DNA of 21,222 nt, taken from Phoronis ovalis. Its lineage: Eukaryota > Phoronida > Phoronidae. The number at the start of each line of letters is the position of its first letter. Within the stretch, counting starts at the first letter, position 1. The stretch covers positions 1 through 21,222 of the forward strand of contig JAOXYB010045503.1 of NCBI GenBank assembly GCA_028565635.1. The letters run 5' to 3'. This document shows, one piece after another, positions 1 through 20,767 of the stretch. Under the pieces are notes generated by a model. That model was not told the DNA's origin. It worked only from the letters and a program-made list of their open reading frames with translations, and did no database searches. The translations under genes were made by a program, and so were the position numbers.

Positions 1-431
1 GAATTTTATAATAATTGCTTTTGTTGTCCATGTTTTTAATAAGCATCTACTTCTCACCAGCTGTAAACTTCACTAGCTGTAAACTTCTCTCCAACTGGCA
101 GCATTCTTGGCTGGGGGTACACTCTCGGAATTGTTTACAACTCACCGAATGTCTAGTTTTATTTGTTTTCCTTCTTTGTCCTCCTCATTTACTTTTTCAA
201 TTTTCCGCAAGCTGCATCTCAAACATGGTTGGATGTAGAGAAAGGTATTACGTTCCTGAGGTGGGCGATTAGAGAGGTTGTCCAAAGGTCATATAGAGCA
301 ATAGCAGTAATATACTTTGCTAAAATGCTACCTTTACGGATGTCATTATAAACTTAAAAGGGAATAATTCTTTATCCAAATGCATTAACTACAAATTGTA
401 CCAACTACCAGCTGATTTCCTTTTTTTTAAG
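1..431. other. Left flank upstream of the small gene
   Basis: No gene is firmly supported here. On the plus strand an open stretch ending in a TAA at 349-351 reads ..WLDVEKGITFLRWAIREVV.. from about 210. It could be the last exon of an unseen gene or chance, since no good polypyrimidine acceptor or AATAAA frames it. A T-rich run followed by AAG at 429-431 is a possible splice acceptor for a 5'-UTR exon of the downstream small gene. Confidence 0.3.
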
Positions 432-458
432 CAAAACTAACAGTGTCAAAGGTCAAAA

Positions 459-1705
459 ATGGCATCAGTTCCATGTGCTAGCACATATCAAGCTCACAAA
501 ATTCATGAAAATATGATAAGGCGTCAGTATCATGAAGAGCTGAGAAGAAAGTCTGGTGCTGGCAACATGACTAATAAGCAGAACGAATCTCAACTGCAAT
601 CTCAGAACACGGGTTTGTATTTTAATTAGTCTAGTATCATTTGTGTGTATGTGTACAATTTATAATAAATTAATTATGATAAATAAATGTCAATATAGAA
701 GGAAGCTAGTTTTCTATATTTTACAACAAATATAACTTACAGGTCCAGTGTGCCTGCATGTTTCGTACCATGTGAACACTTCCGTTTTTTTGCACCAAAT
801 TCCTACGACTTGAACAGTCATTTCTGTGCATTTGTGCAAATCGAACACATTTCAAAAGACTTGAACAGAATTCTGGTGACTCAAACAGCAGGTTCAAGAC
901 TGGAAATATGTTTGAATTCATGACAACTTACACGGATACACAGAAATGACTGTTTGAGTACCAGGAATTCCTGTGCGAAAATTGGAAAAAGTGATCACAT
1001 GGGAGGAAACCAGTGAGTGAGGATTGACAGTTCGAGTCCATGCTAGTTAGATAGGCCTGACATTTGACAAATTATGACTGTTAACACTAAAAAAGCTTCA
1101 AGCATGAAAGTTACACTTTAACCTGAAAGGGACTGAAACTCATAGTACATGACCAAATAAATTATATGTCAATTACAAAAAAATATTTTAGGTTTCGTAT
1201 CTTCATTTCCTGCTTTGAACTTGTTTTTTGCTGGGGCAGTGAACTTCTATCACAGATGTATAGGCACAGCCACTACTACAGCAGCAAATATTACAAAAAG
1301 CAAACCAAACACTGTAATCTGGTAAGAAACACTTCTAACAAGTATGAATACACAAGATAACCATCTGATAGTTGTCCTCATACCCTCATCCATATTGCTT
1401 TAAAAAAAAAACCCTGTTAAAATAATGTTTATCTTTTATGATTTCCTGTCAAAGGCCAGTAATTTTCTGTACTGATCAGTTATTCTTAAAAAGTTATATA
1501 TATAATTAAACAAAAATGTCTTTTTTAGAAGCACACATCATCTTACTGTGATAATTTATTTTTGGAGAAACTTCTGCAAAAAATGTTGCATATTTGATAC
1601 ATTCGCACATTTTACATTTCAGTCACTGCCAGACACCGTGTGTTGCAGTTTGCTCTGCAGCAGTCACAGGAACAAAGTGCACCGTGTCAGAGTAACTGGG
1701 AGTAA
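459..1705 (+). CDS. Small two-exon gene, 78-residue protein of unknown function
   Basis: Proposed coding exons are 459-612 and 1623-1705, joined by a phase-1 GT-AG intron (donor ACGG|gtttgt, acceptor acatttcag). The ATG has a good context (A at -3, G at +4) and follows an in-frame TAA at 438-440, so this is the start. The product begins MASVPCASTYQAHKIHENM, continues with a basic segment (IRRQYHEELRRKSG, about residues 20-33), then is Gln/Asn-rich and ends CQSNWE. It has no signal peptide, membrane segment or cysteine-pair motif. An AATAAA lies 94 bases after the stop. I do not recognise the family; the short basic, glutamine-rich character is seen in several small cytoskeletal or ciliary proteins, but that is not evidence of function. 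The gene model depends on one splice; without it exon 1 reads on to a stop at 627-629. It converges on CMC1. Confidence 0.5.
613..1622 (+). other. Intron of the small gene
   Basis: This intron is inferred from the two coding exons that join in frame. It contains the imperfect palindrome at 761-1008 and otherwise AT-rich sequence in which I see no further exon. The donor (gtttgt) is weak, so an extra exon in the interval cannot be excluded. Confidence 0.4.
761..1008. repeat. Imperfect palindrome / foldback element with ~70-bp arms
   Basis: The left arm 761-828 and the reverse complement of the right arm 939-1008 align along their whole length, at roughly 75-80% identity by eye. The best core is AACAGTCATTTCTGTG at 813-828, repeated inverted at 939-954. 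The shared outer segment CCATGTGA.CACTT lies at both tips. The loop is about 110 bp. The layout suits an old foldback MITE or a diverged inverted duplication. No target-site duplication is obvious. Confidence 0.6.
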
Positions 1706-1798
1706 AAGGAGAACATTATCCATTATTACGTGTACAACTGTGATTGTGCAAGTGCTGGAAAGACATTGCTCAAACACATGTTTCACATGGAAACAAAA

Positions 1799-1804
1799 AA
1801 TAAA
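1799..1804 (+). terminator. Poly(A) signal of the small gene
   Basis: A canonical AATAAA lies 94 bases past the proposed TAA stop at 1703-1705, which fits a short 3' UTR. In DNA this AT-rich the hexamer also occurs by chance. Confidence 0.4.
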
Positions 1805-1805
1805 T

Positions 1806-2531
1806 AAGCTGCAATTCTATATTTGTGTTCACTTACATTCATGTATGCTGAATATTTTACTTTTGAATTTTTAGAAATATTCAAAAATTTGTAAGTTTAT
1901 CAATTATAGATTTAGTTTGCATGAATTTTTTTAATCGTTGCCATAAATTGAGGAACCTATATTGTCAAAAGAATTATCTTTCCTTAGTCAGTGCCTTTTT
2001 TTCCAGTAATTTATTTATTTAAATAAATCAAAAATGATTGAATGTGTCATATATCATATCACTTTTGATACTAAGTGCTTGGTGCTAGGGTAATGTTCAA
2101 GTGTTTTTTTGTATTCACATGGGGGTCTTCTGTTCTCATTAAAATGTAATATCGTGCCATTTCAATTTGATGTACATATTTATTAAATTGGCATAATAGA
2201 AAATTAGGGCTATGTTTTCATATGCCAAATTCTTTTGTTCAAGTTTTGGGTACCAAAGGTGTCAGTTTTTTTTTCACATTTGGTAGTATTTTGTACATAT
2301 TGTTATAATAAACATATTATATACACTTTTAAACATTTTATAATGTAAAATTATTTTAGTCTATTATCTTATTCTTGAGTAGGTTATTTACATGCCATAC
2401 CACATTGCAACTGCAGACTACTGTATTCAACGTAAGCGCTTATCTAGCATGTCTATAATATAATCATTTCCTGCCCGAGCTGTCCTTCCACTGTATTGTG
2501 GCAGGAGTGTTATATATATTCTGCAACACAC
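1806..2531. other. Convergent intergenic region
   Basis: AT-rich sequence between the small plus-strand gene and the minus-strand CMC1 gene. No coding exon or RNA gene is visible. Plus-strand AATAAA hexamers occur around 2307 and 2576; they could serve longer transcripts of the small gene or be chance. Confidence 0.5.
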
Positions 2532-2537
2532 TTTATT
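2532..2537 (-). terminator. Poly(A) signal of CMC1
   Basis: TTTATT on the plus strand reads AATAAA on the minus strand, 232 bases beyond the CMC1 stop codon at 2770-2772. It is the nearest clear canonical signal I found. Confidence 0.45.
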
Positions 2538-2769
2538 GCTCCATTCTCTATGTGACTTAGATAACAAGATTACAGAAATAAAATCAAACTCCATGTGATC
2601 AAGTGCTTTTCATAGTATATTGTACAGAACATTCAGTATCTGTTGCCACCCTATGGTGTGAATCTCGGGTACTGAAAAGGATTTTTCTTACATTTAGTAC
2701 ACTTATAAACTACAAGCACTCTGTCACGAATCATGCATATTTCAACTAAATTAGAAGAACATTTTAATG

Positions 2770-5469
2770 CTAAGCCATTTCTGATTCTTTCTTTTTGAAT
2801 TTCTTTCTTATACCAGTCCTTCTATATTCTGCTCTTTCCTTCAAATATTCCTGTGTACACTCCTCTTTAAAAGCAGGGTCTGCATATCTGAAATTAGACG
2901 TAATACAGACAATGGGGAAGAAGCAGCAATTGAATTAAATTTCCGCTCACACGACAACTGCAGTCCTACAGTTTATGGTGCCAGCAGGTTTAATGATAGC
3001 CATTTCTAAACCCACATCAAATGCACAGTATTAATAGGAATCTTTCTAGTTATAGTTTCAAGTTTTGCCACTAGGGGATATGTTGAAAAAAATGCAATAT
3101 TTGAAGGTTATGCTAGCATTCGGTACAATGGAAATATTTAGTTTTCTTTAGAAAGTCATTCCATTTAATGTTTACTGATAAAATTTCATGTACATTTTCC
3201 AATTTTTAGAGTATTTAGGAACAATTAAATGCAAGAGATGACATACAGTTTTATGCATAAAAAAGTAATTGCAGCATTGATGATGTAGCCCAGCCATATA
3301 CATGCATCCCCTTGATGGCCAACACGGAGATTTTAACTAGGTCTGCAGAAACGGCTAGTAAACATTGAACTTTGTCAGAATTTGATCAGATTCTAAAATG
3401 TCTGATTCAAAATCCAGTTGCTGGATGTCAATTACTTCCTAAAAGTTAATAGTGCTTTCATAGGTAATTTGCTTATTTTAGCATAAATGCATCATATTTC
3501 TATAGTAAGTTTAAGATAGTCCTTTTTCCAGTTTGTAAGTGTAATATCCAGGGACTTTTCCTAAAAATTAAATGTAGACCTGGGAAGGCACCTTTTTTCA
3601 CATCTCGCCAAGCTAAGTTACAATTATATCTACTGCATAATGATACGGGAAATAAAAACTATGTATAGAAATGCCTCACTATAGCTAAACCTAATAACAA
3701 TGTTTTGGCAATATGCAGTCCTAAACAAAAATATTACTCAATACGCTTGTGGTACTTACAATGTGGTTAAACATTCATGTAGCTTGTTTGCTTGTGATCG
3801 ACATGCAAATGGTAGCGATATGCTTCTTCCTCTGGCACAATCGGCAAAACCTGACCAAAAACAAATTACACAGTCGTACACATATTTGTCTCATTGTCAT
3901 ATGCTCTTAAAGACGAGTTAATTTAAAAATTTCTACATTAGAAGTCACCATATTTCAGATAGGTTGTCAATAAGCTTATATATTTGCTAAAATAAATATG
4001 ATTGTACAGACAATGCAAGCATAAATTGGTTGACACATATAGTTTAATTTTATGATTAAGTTGACAGAACAGCAATGTGACATATTGCAGTTGGATGTTC
4101 CCTTTTGTAATGTAGTGAGACAGTACGCCATGATGGGCATTATTTCTTATCAATTTAGATCTCACAGTCACAGATGCATCATCTTAATGGCAAAAAAATT
4201 CCATCTGCTCTCAGTTTGTATGCAAAGCCACCATCTGTATGCATTTGGATGCATGACTGACTAAATGTTAAGTAGTATTCCCTTAGCATTACGAAAATGC
4301 TTATTACCACTTAAAAGCTATTGCCAATTTGTATATGTATAGCATTATCTATAGCAATATCTCATAGTCTGTAGTACTGTTACCTTTCACTTCTGCAGCA
4401 CAATTTTGAGCTTTTCCTTTTTCTTTCATTTTCTGTGGTATCATTATCTCACGCTCAACTTTTCTCAACCTCATGTCGTCAGGGTGCCCTAAAGTGCAAG
4501 ATTTTTCGAATCAAATGTTTTTATTATTATATAGAAGTTCATATAATGTCACTGATCGAAGTTTCATGCCAAACGTCATGATCGAACTATAGTGGCTATA
4601 GCTACTGAGTGAAAGATACACATGCCTACCCAACATTTTGTAAAGTAGCCCCTTTCGGAATACTAGTCCTATTAACAAATCAATATAGGCTCTATATCTA
4701 ATATATTTGTCCTAATACAGGCCTTCCTATAGTCAAAATCCATCTTCTATTGAAATTAACAAATAAAAACTCTCCCATATACATATGTACAATGAAAATT
4801 TTCAAACAGCAATACTCTGATGGTCTTAGATTTAGACTAGGAAGGTGTTGGGATCAGCACCTCAGATATCCCGGTCAGAAACCCGGGCTCAGATATTGGG
4901 TCCATCTAAGCTAGCTATAGGCAGTTTAGTCTCCACATTACAGTAATGAGTAACATAATAAAAATAACTATACATATTTAATATACACTTATATATAATA
5001 CTATAAAACTGTAAAAATACACAAAGGTGAATATTTCTCTTTTTTTATGCACCAGCTCTGCGCAAATACTATGTCTATGTGACATTTCGTTAGGGGTTGT
5101 TTATCCCAAAAGTCACTTCCTTAGCGGTGTATTTTTTCAAAAAAACTCACTTCCTTAGGGGTGTATTTTTTTTGCAGAATTTCACTTTATTAGGGGCTTT
5201 TTGGAAAAGCCATGTTGGAACATGGATACCCACTTTAACATTGACTGCCCCCCCCCCCGCTCCCCTGGCGTGTTTCATCCACACACATTATTTTAAGTGT
5301 AATTTGTAGCGAGTCCACATATAAAAAATGAACACGCCTAACATGATAACCCATCTATCAAATATATACCAAGTCCGAGTGGGCCAGCAGAAAATCCACC
5401 AGGCAAGACACCAAATTCTTCATGTTTTGCATCCGATTTCTGTGATTTTTGTTCTGTGGCGGCAGTCAT
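2770..5469 (-). CDS. CMC1: CMC1, COX assembly mitochondrial protein (twin CX9C), four exons, complete
   Basis: The minus-strand coding exons are 5370-5469, 4384-4488, 3760-3850 and 2770-2887. They total 414 bp and encode 137 residues, all with gt..ag introns that join in frame (phases 1, 1 and 2). The family sits in the mitochondrial intermembrane space and inner-membrane periphery. It is imported through the Mia40 disulfide relay and acts in cytochrome c oxidase assembly, with a reported link to early COX1 and copper handling. The signature is visible: C63-x9-C73 and C85-x9-C95 form the twin CX9C hairpin. The N-terminal LRKVEREIMIP block (about 41-51) and the C-terminal YADPAFKEEC..YLKERAEYRRTGI (100-125) match animal CMC1 from memory. 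The start ATG has an in-frame TAA six bases upstream. The N-terminus is about 30 residues longer than in human CMC1 (106 residues). The gene is divergent from PSMD14. Confidence 0.92.
4682..4900 (-). repeat. Dispersed repeat, copy 1 (inverted pair)
   Basis: The reverse complement of 4682-4820 aligns along ~135 bases with 7729-7846, sharing blocks such as GAGTATTGCTGT, AAATTTTCAT, GAGTTTTT, GTTAATT and ATTTTGACTA. A second, partial copy in the other orientation follows at 4826-4900 (GACTAGGAA..CAGATAT). It looks like an interspersed non-coding repeat family of this genome; the class is unknown. Confidence 0.55.
5085..5210. repeat. Imperfect tandem repeat, ~31-35 bp unit, four copies
   Basis: The motif TTAGSGG, each time followed by a T-rich tract and TCACTT, recurs with starts at 5090, 5121, 5155 and 5190 (spacings of 31, 34 and 35). 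The middle two units are the most alike (CTTCCTTAGCGGTGTATTTT and CTTCCTTAGGGGTGTATTTT). It lies inside CMC1 intron 1. Confidence 0.6.
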
Positions 5470-5732
5470 GTTTTAAGGTCCTATTAACAATACACAAAGT
5501 TCAAGGTCATTTAAAAATGTACTTCAAAGAAAACGTAACTAAACTGAAATAAATAAAAAATATAAAAAACACGTCTTGTATCGAATATTTCTTTTGATGT
5601 GGGTTATAAGGTTAATTTTTAAAAGCCTAAGTATGCTTTGATTTATATTGCTATATGTGGCACATAACGGCCATATTGGATTGTTGTTGCTGAAAGCCGG
5701 TTGTTCGTGTTCTTCTCAAAGCTCAGTAACCG
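5470..5732. promoter_or_regulatory. Divergent CMC1 / PSMD14 promoter region
   Basis: The CMC1 start codon on the minus strand and the probable PSMD14 non-coding exon 1 donor on the plus strand lie about 260 bp apart, so both promoters must share this segment. A YY1-like site with an overlapping reversed CCAAT box (GGCCATATTGG) is at 669-679 past 5000, that is 5669-5679. No TATA box is evident near the presumed PSMD14 start. The transcription starts are inferred, not seen. Confidence 0.5.
5670..5732 (+). other. PSMD14: Probable PSMD14 non-coding first exon
   Basis: A strong donor, AACCG|gtaagtta, at 5732/5733 ends a less AT-rich stretch just downstream of the YY1-like motif. The coding sequence begins 15 bases into an exon that follows a good acceptor (tttttttttgtag, ending 8265), so an upstream 5'-UTR exon is required. 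This is the best candidate in the interval. The left boundary is approximate. Confidence 0.45.
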
Positions 5733-6747
5733 GTAAGTTATCGCATCATGTCGTCATATTTACACAAGGAACAATTAACGAATACCCTTATTAACTGTAG
5801 TATCTAAAATTATGAGAATTGATGCTTTAATGACAGATTTGTGATGACTTAATAGCTTGGTTAAATGCTTTGTCATTCTCTACTATACTACTTTAAATTA
5901 ATAAAATTGTTTTGGTACTATAGACTTTTTCCTCTTCTCACTAATTGAATCCACTGTTGGTCTGATTTTATCATTAGACTTCTTCATTTTTTTTGCGTAA
6001 CAGTTGTAACATCTGGTGGGATTGCAGATTATTTAAGCTATATAATATGAAATCCCTAGTTCTCAAAATAATGTCAATGTGGCCTTGAAATTGAATGCCT
6101 AAAAAAAAATTTCTTTGTTTTAGCTCTCAGACTATCTCTGATTTTATCAGGCAAACTGTTCTATGTAATCTGTGAATGCCATTCTCTGAGTAGTTGATAT
6201 CTGAATCTCTCACTCTCAAACACAGTCATGATTAACCCAGGCTGGGGTAACCTAAGTACTATAAAGTCTACACAAAATCTTACCTTGGCCCTAAACAGTA
6301 GTCTAAATCTATCGTCTTTCGAAATTAATGAAAAATCACATATATGATGACAATTTTTCCCACACAGGAATATTCCAAAAGTCTTAGTTTATTATTATGA
6401 AGTGAAGAAAGTACAAATTAATCTATGTGTGCATAGAAAAAACCTGACTGCACAAAATCATTAATGCAGACATCATTATTACGGTTGTTTAGTATTTACC
6501 CAGAGGGTCACTTGTGTAAAGAGTGTGTCCATATGCATGAACACAGGTTTTACAAAGTTAGTAAACATTATATAGCCTGCTAAAAAAGCAACCCTTTAAA
6601 AGACTTGTAGGTTTAAAAAGTGGTAAACTTGCTGACGCCTGGTTAAGCTGCCCTAATTTTACACATCTAATGGTGAAAAATACCCCTTACCTCATACTTT
6701 TAATATGTATCTGTAAGCCTGTACTTGATGGTGAAAACGTACCTTAT

Positions 6748-7441
6748 TTAACCCGCTTGGCACTACGTATAATTAAAAAGCACATAGTAAAACAATGGCT
6801 TAAAATTAATGGCGCCCAAACTTCGTGAACGATGTGCATTGTAATCAGCTTCTTTAGTTATTTGTTGAAGTTAGGCCTGGACAATTATATATTTTTGGAA
6901 AGAATAAAGATCAGACTTTTAAATTTGGTCTTATTGTTTTATCTTGCACTCACAAGCACTAGTGGTCAATTAAATAAAGTCAAAAAATAAAAACGAGCAT
7001 TGAAAAATATGATGCCATTGTTAAAAATATAGTTTAAATATACCAACAAACACAAAAATTGTCACAACTGTAGTCAAAAATACATCTGAACTATTCATAA
7101 ACAATGTTTATGACAAATAATCAAAGTTCTACGTCATTATCTGTGGTATTGAGCATTATCCGCATCGGTCTCATCTTCAGAACTGCTCATTTCATTTAAA
7201 AATCGACGATAAAACCAGCCTGAGGGTATATCTAGATAAAACTCAAAAATAATTTCAGTTTCTTGCGGAAGTGTGGATAGGTAACATAAGACAACGTATC
7301 TGATTGGCTATTTGCTCACATCCAAGCTTATTTTAGAAGCTACGCTGTAATAGGTCAATTGACCAAAACAAAGCCACGATCGTGGCTCTTCGTGCTGAAC
7401 AGGGAAGCCACGATCGTGGCGCTTCGTGTTAAGCGGGTTAA
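6748..7441 (-). mobile_element. Non-autonomous piggyBac-like (TTAA) element
   Basis: The element body 6752-7437 is flanked by TTAA at 6748-6751 and 7438-7441. The left end reads CCCGCTTGGCACTACG and the reverse complement of the right end CCCGCTTAACACGAAG, agreeing at 12 of 16 positions. A TTAA target duplication with CCC-starting inverted ends is diagnostic of the piggyBac superfamily. At 686 bp with no long ORF it cannot encode a transposase. A 17-codon minus-strand ORF at 7137-7190 (MSSSEDETDADNAQYHR) resembles the acidic, Ser/Asp-rich N-termini typical of piggyBac transposases, suggesting internal deletion of an autonomous copy transcribed from the right end. Subterminal palindromic repeats lie at 7373-7420. 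Confidence 0.72.
7373..7437. repeat. Subterminal 34-bp direct repeat with a perfect 14-bp palindrome
   Basis: The palindrome GCCACGATCGTGGC occurs at 7373-7386 and 7407-7420. Each copy is followed by CTTCGTG (after T or G), giving two 34-bp units ending at the right tip of the TTAA element. Subterminal repeats are common in piggyBac elements and often bind transposase; binding here is an inference. Confidence 0.7.
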
Positions 7442-7728
7442 TACTTTTAATATGTAACTGTATCTGATGATGAAAAACATAGCCTTTGGCAAACGTACGT
7501 CTAAAACAACACCCTATTTTTAAATATTTAGCTAAATATATACCCTCAACGTGGAACACATGTTACGTGCCTCAATGAAAAAATATCCCCTTTTCACATG
7601 GTTTTTCTTTCGTACACGTGGATCCATCGGGGGGCGAGTATTTATTGAGTCTAAATTTGATAAAATTCAGCAAATGTTGTGACACATGAAAGATTTATAC
7701 TTTCTTTACTTGATAATAGCAAGTAATA

Positions 7729-7846
7729 CAGAGTATTGCTGTATGGAAATTTTCATCATATAGATGAGTTTTTGTTAATTCAGAAACATGATAGATTTTG
7801 ACTAGGAAATGTTAGGACCAATACATCAGATATTGGGCATATTGAT
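7729..7846 (+). repeat. Dispersed repeat, copy 2
   Basis: Aligns to the reverse complement of 4682-4820, with small indels, from GAGTATTGCTGT through TTTTGACTA to the final ATATTG. The two copies are about 3 kb apart, in opposite orientation, and in the introns of CMC1 and PSMD14. Confidence 0.55.
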
Positions 7847-8280
7847 ACATTTATACAGTTTGCCTGATCTTATGAGTCCATACTGTGCCTCTTAATAAGT
7901 AATTCTGACGAGTGAAACTTGTAGAATATCATAGGTAGGTAGCCACTCCTAGTTAAAGTGGTCCACTTTTCGAGCCTTCACAAAATATAGAATCCCTACC
8001 ATATGAGTTCATATAGCATCCTTTGTATACCCTTTTTCTTTCAGTTCACTTTCACACAGTAGCCCAAATACGTTAGATCAGACAGAACTTCATTGTAAAA
8101 TCATGTATGAAAACTAAACATCATCATGAATCTTTAATCCAGGGTGTTCAATAACCAAATCTTTAATGATTCCTGGGACAGTATATATACTACAAGTACT
8201 GTTTAGTAAATTAAGAGTTTGCTCTTAAATTAGAACAGTGATTCATGTGTTCTTTTTTTTTGTAGAAATAGCCAAATTAC

Positions 8281-19746
<11,466 letters not shown>

Positions 19747-19799
19747 AACAGCATTAAGCTCAAAATGGATTCAATGTACATGCATGCCAAGCACAGTAC

Positions 19800-19805
19800 A
19801 ATAAA
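19800..19805 (+). terminator. PSMD14: Poly(A) signal of PSMD14
   Basis: AATAAA lies 54 bases after the TGA stop at 19744-19746 and gives a short 3' UTR. No overlap with the converging STAM-like transcript is then needed. Confidence 0.55.
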
Positions 19806-20593
19806 CGATGCAGTTGGTACCAAAGGATACCAGTTTTTGTTTCTATAATTCTTTGGATACGTCCAATATCCATTCTGCACATAGGATCATACCATGTGAT
19901 TATTTTTTGTATGCTGCATATAGTTATATCTGAAACTTCTATCAGTTTATAAATAACAGTTTTTTCTTATCGCATGATTTATTTATAATTTATGCATATA
20001 CATGTACTTTAATGAACCTTATTGTCAGAGTCCACAAAACCAATTACAATACAAGTATTTCCTAGTAAGATAGAAGTTCCTGGCTAGCATCCTAAAAGGA
20101 TGTATTTAGGATCATATTAAATGCTGTGCCTTCTTTTTAAACTAGATCTAACTATACCAAGTGTTAATATACCAATTCCTTCTTAATCAAAAGGTGTGAA
20201 TATGACTATCTGGCTGCAGTAATCCCAATACATAAATAGTTCCCCATATAGTAATACAGTATTATTTACATGATAACTTCAAAGTGCTTAATATTACAAC
20301 ATAATTTATATATATATATATATACAAAAAACAAAAATTATCTTTGTAGCACACTTTCGTATCAGCATCGATAATAACACCTTTAGCAGAACACAATGTA
20401 TTCTTTTTACCAACATTTTTTCTAGCATATACGCCATGTGGCCATCACCATCTTAAAGATTAACAAAACTAATTTACAATACATACCACACATCCAAAAA
20501 GCAAATATGTGGATAGTGAATCACACAATGACAAGCATAGTCATTAGTCACAAAAACAAGTTCGTAGGCAATTGGGAGAATAGCAAGCATATT
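19806..20593. other. Convergent intergenic region between PSMD14 and the STAM-like gene
   Basis: AT-rich sequence with a (TA)9 microsatellite at 20307-20324. A minus-strand AATAAA at 19978-19983 could serve a long 3' UTR of the STAM-like gene. No gene is visible. Confidence 0.6.
20307..20324. repeat. (TA)9 microsatellite
   Basis: Nine uninterrupted TA dinucleotides, in the interval between convergent genes. Confidence 0.9.
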
Positions 20594-20599
20594 TTTATT
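20594..20599 (-). terminator. Poly(A) signal of the STAM-like gene
   Basis: TTTATT on the plus strand gives AATAAA on the minus strand, 168 bases past the stop codon of the Q/P-rich gene. Confidence 0.45.
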
Positions 20600-20767
20600 A
20601 GTGATGGTGAGTAAATACAAGTGTGAAATGTCAATCAGAATGAAGCCTCGATTCTAACCACATACAGAACCTAATCAACTAACTGTACAGGTACAGTATA
20701 ACAATATAAACCTAAGTCTGATAACATTGCACAAATTGTACCATAATTTACAAGAATATTGACAATT

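Larger units (their letters stand above)
4489..5369 (-). other. CMC1 intron 1
   Basis: Intron between the first two CMC1 exons, with minus-strand donor CTTG|gtatat and acceptor ctttag|GG. It holds two oppositely oriented copies of a dispersed repeat (4682-4900), an imperfect tandem array (5085-5210) and an 11-base C run at 5228-5238. No exon is seen. Confidence 0.7.
6669..7485. repeat. ~60-bp degenerate tandem repeat, interrupted by the TTAA element
   Basis: Units share ATGGTGAAAA..TACC followed by TACTTTTAATATGTA.CTGT. Unit 1 spans 6669-6726. Unit 2 is split: 6727-6751 and 7442-7464. A third start, GATGATGAAAA, follows at 7465. Removing 6752-7441 restores an intact unit 2 that aligns to unit 1, so unit 1 acts as an empty-site reference for the insertion. 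Confidence 0.6.
5733..8265 (+). other. PSMD14 5'-UTR intron
   Basis: This 2.5-kb interval holds the TTAA-flanked element (6748-7441), the tandem units it landed in (6669-6750 and 7442-7485) and a dispersed-repeat copy (7729-7846). I see no coding exon in the remainder. Confidence 0.5.
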
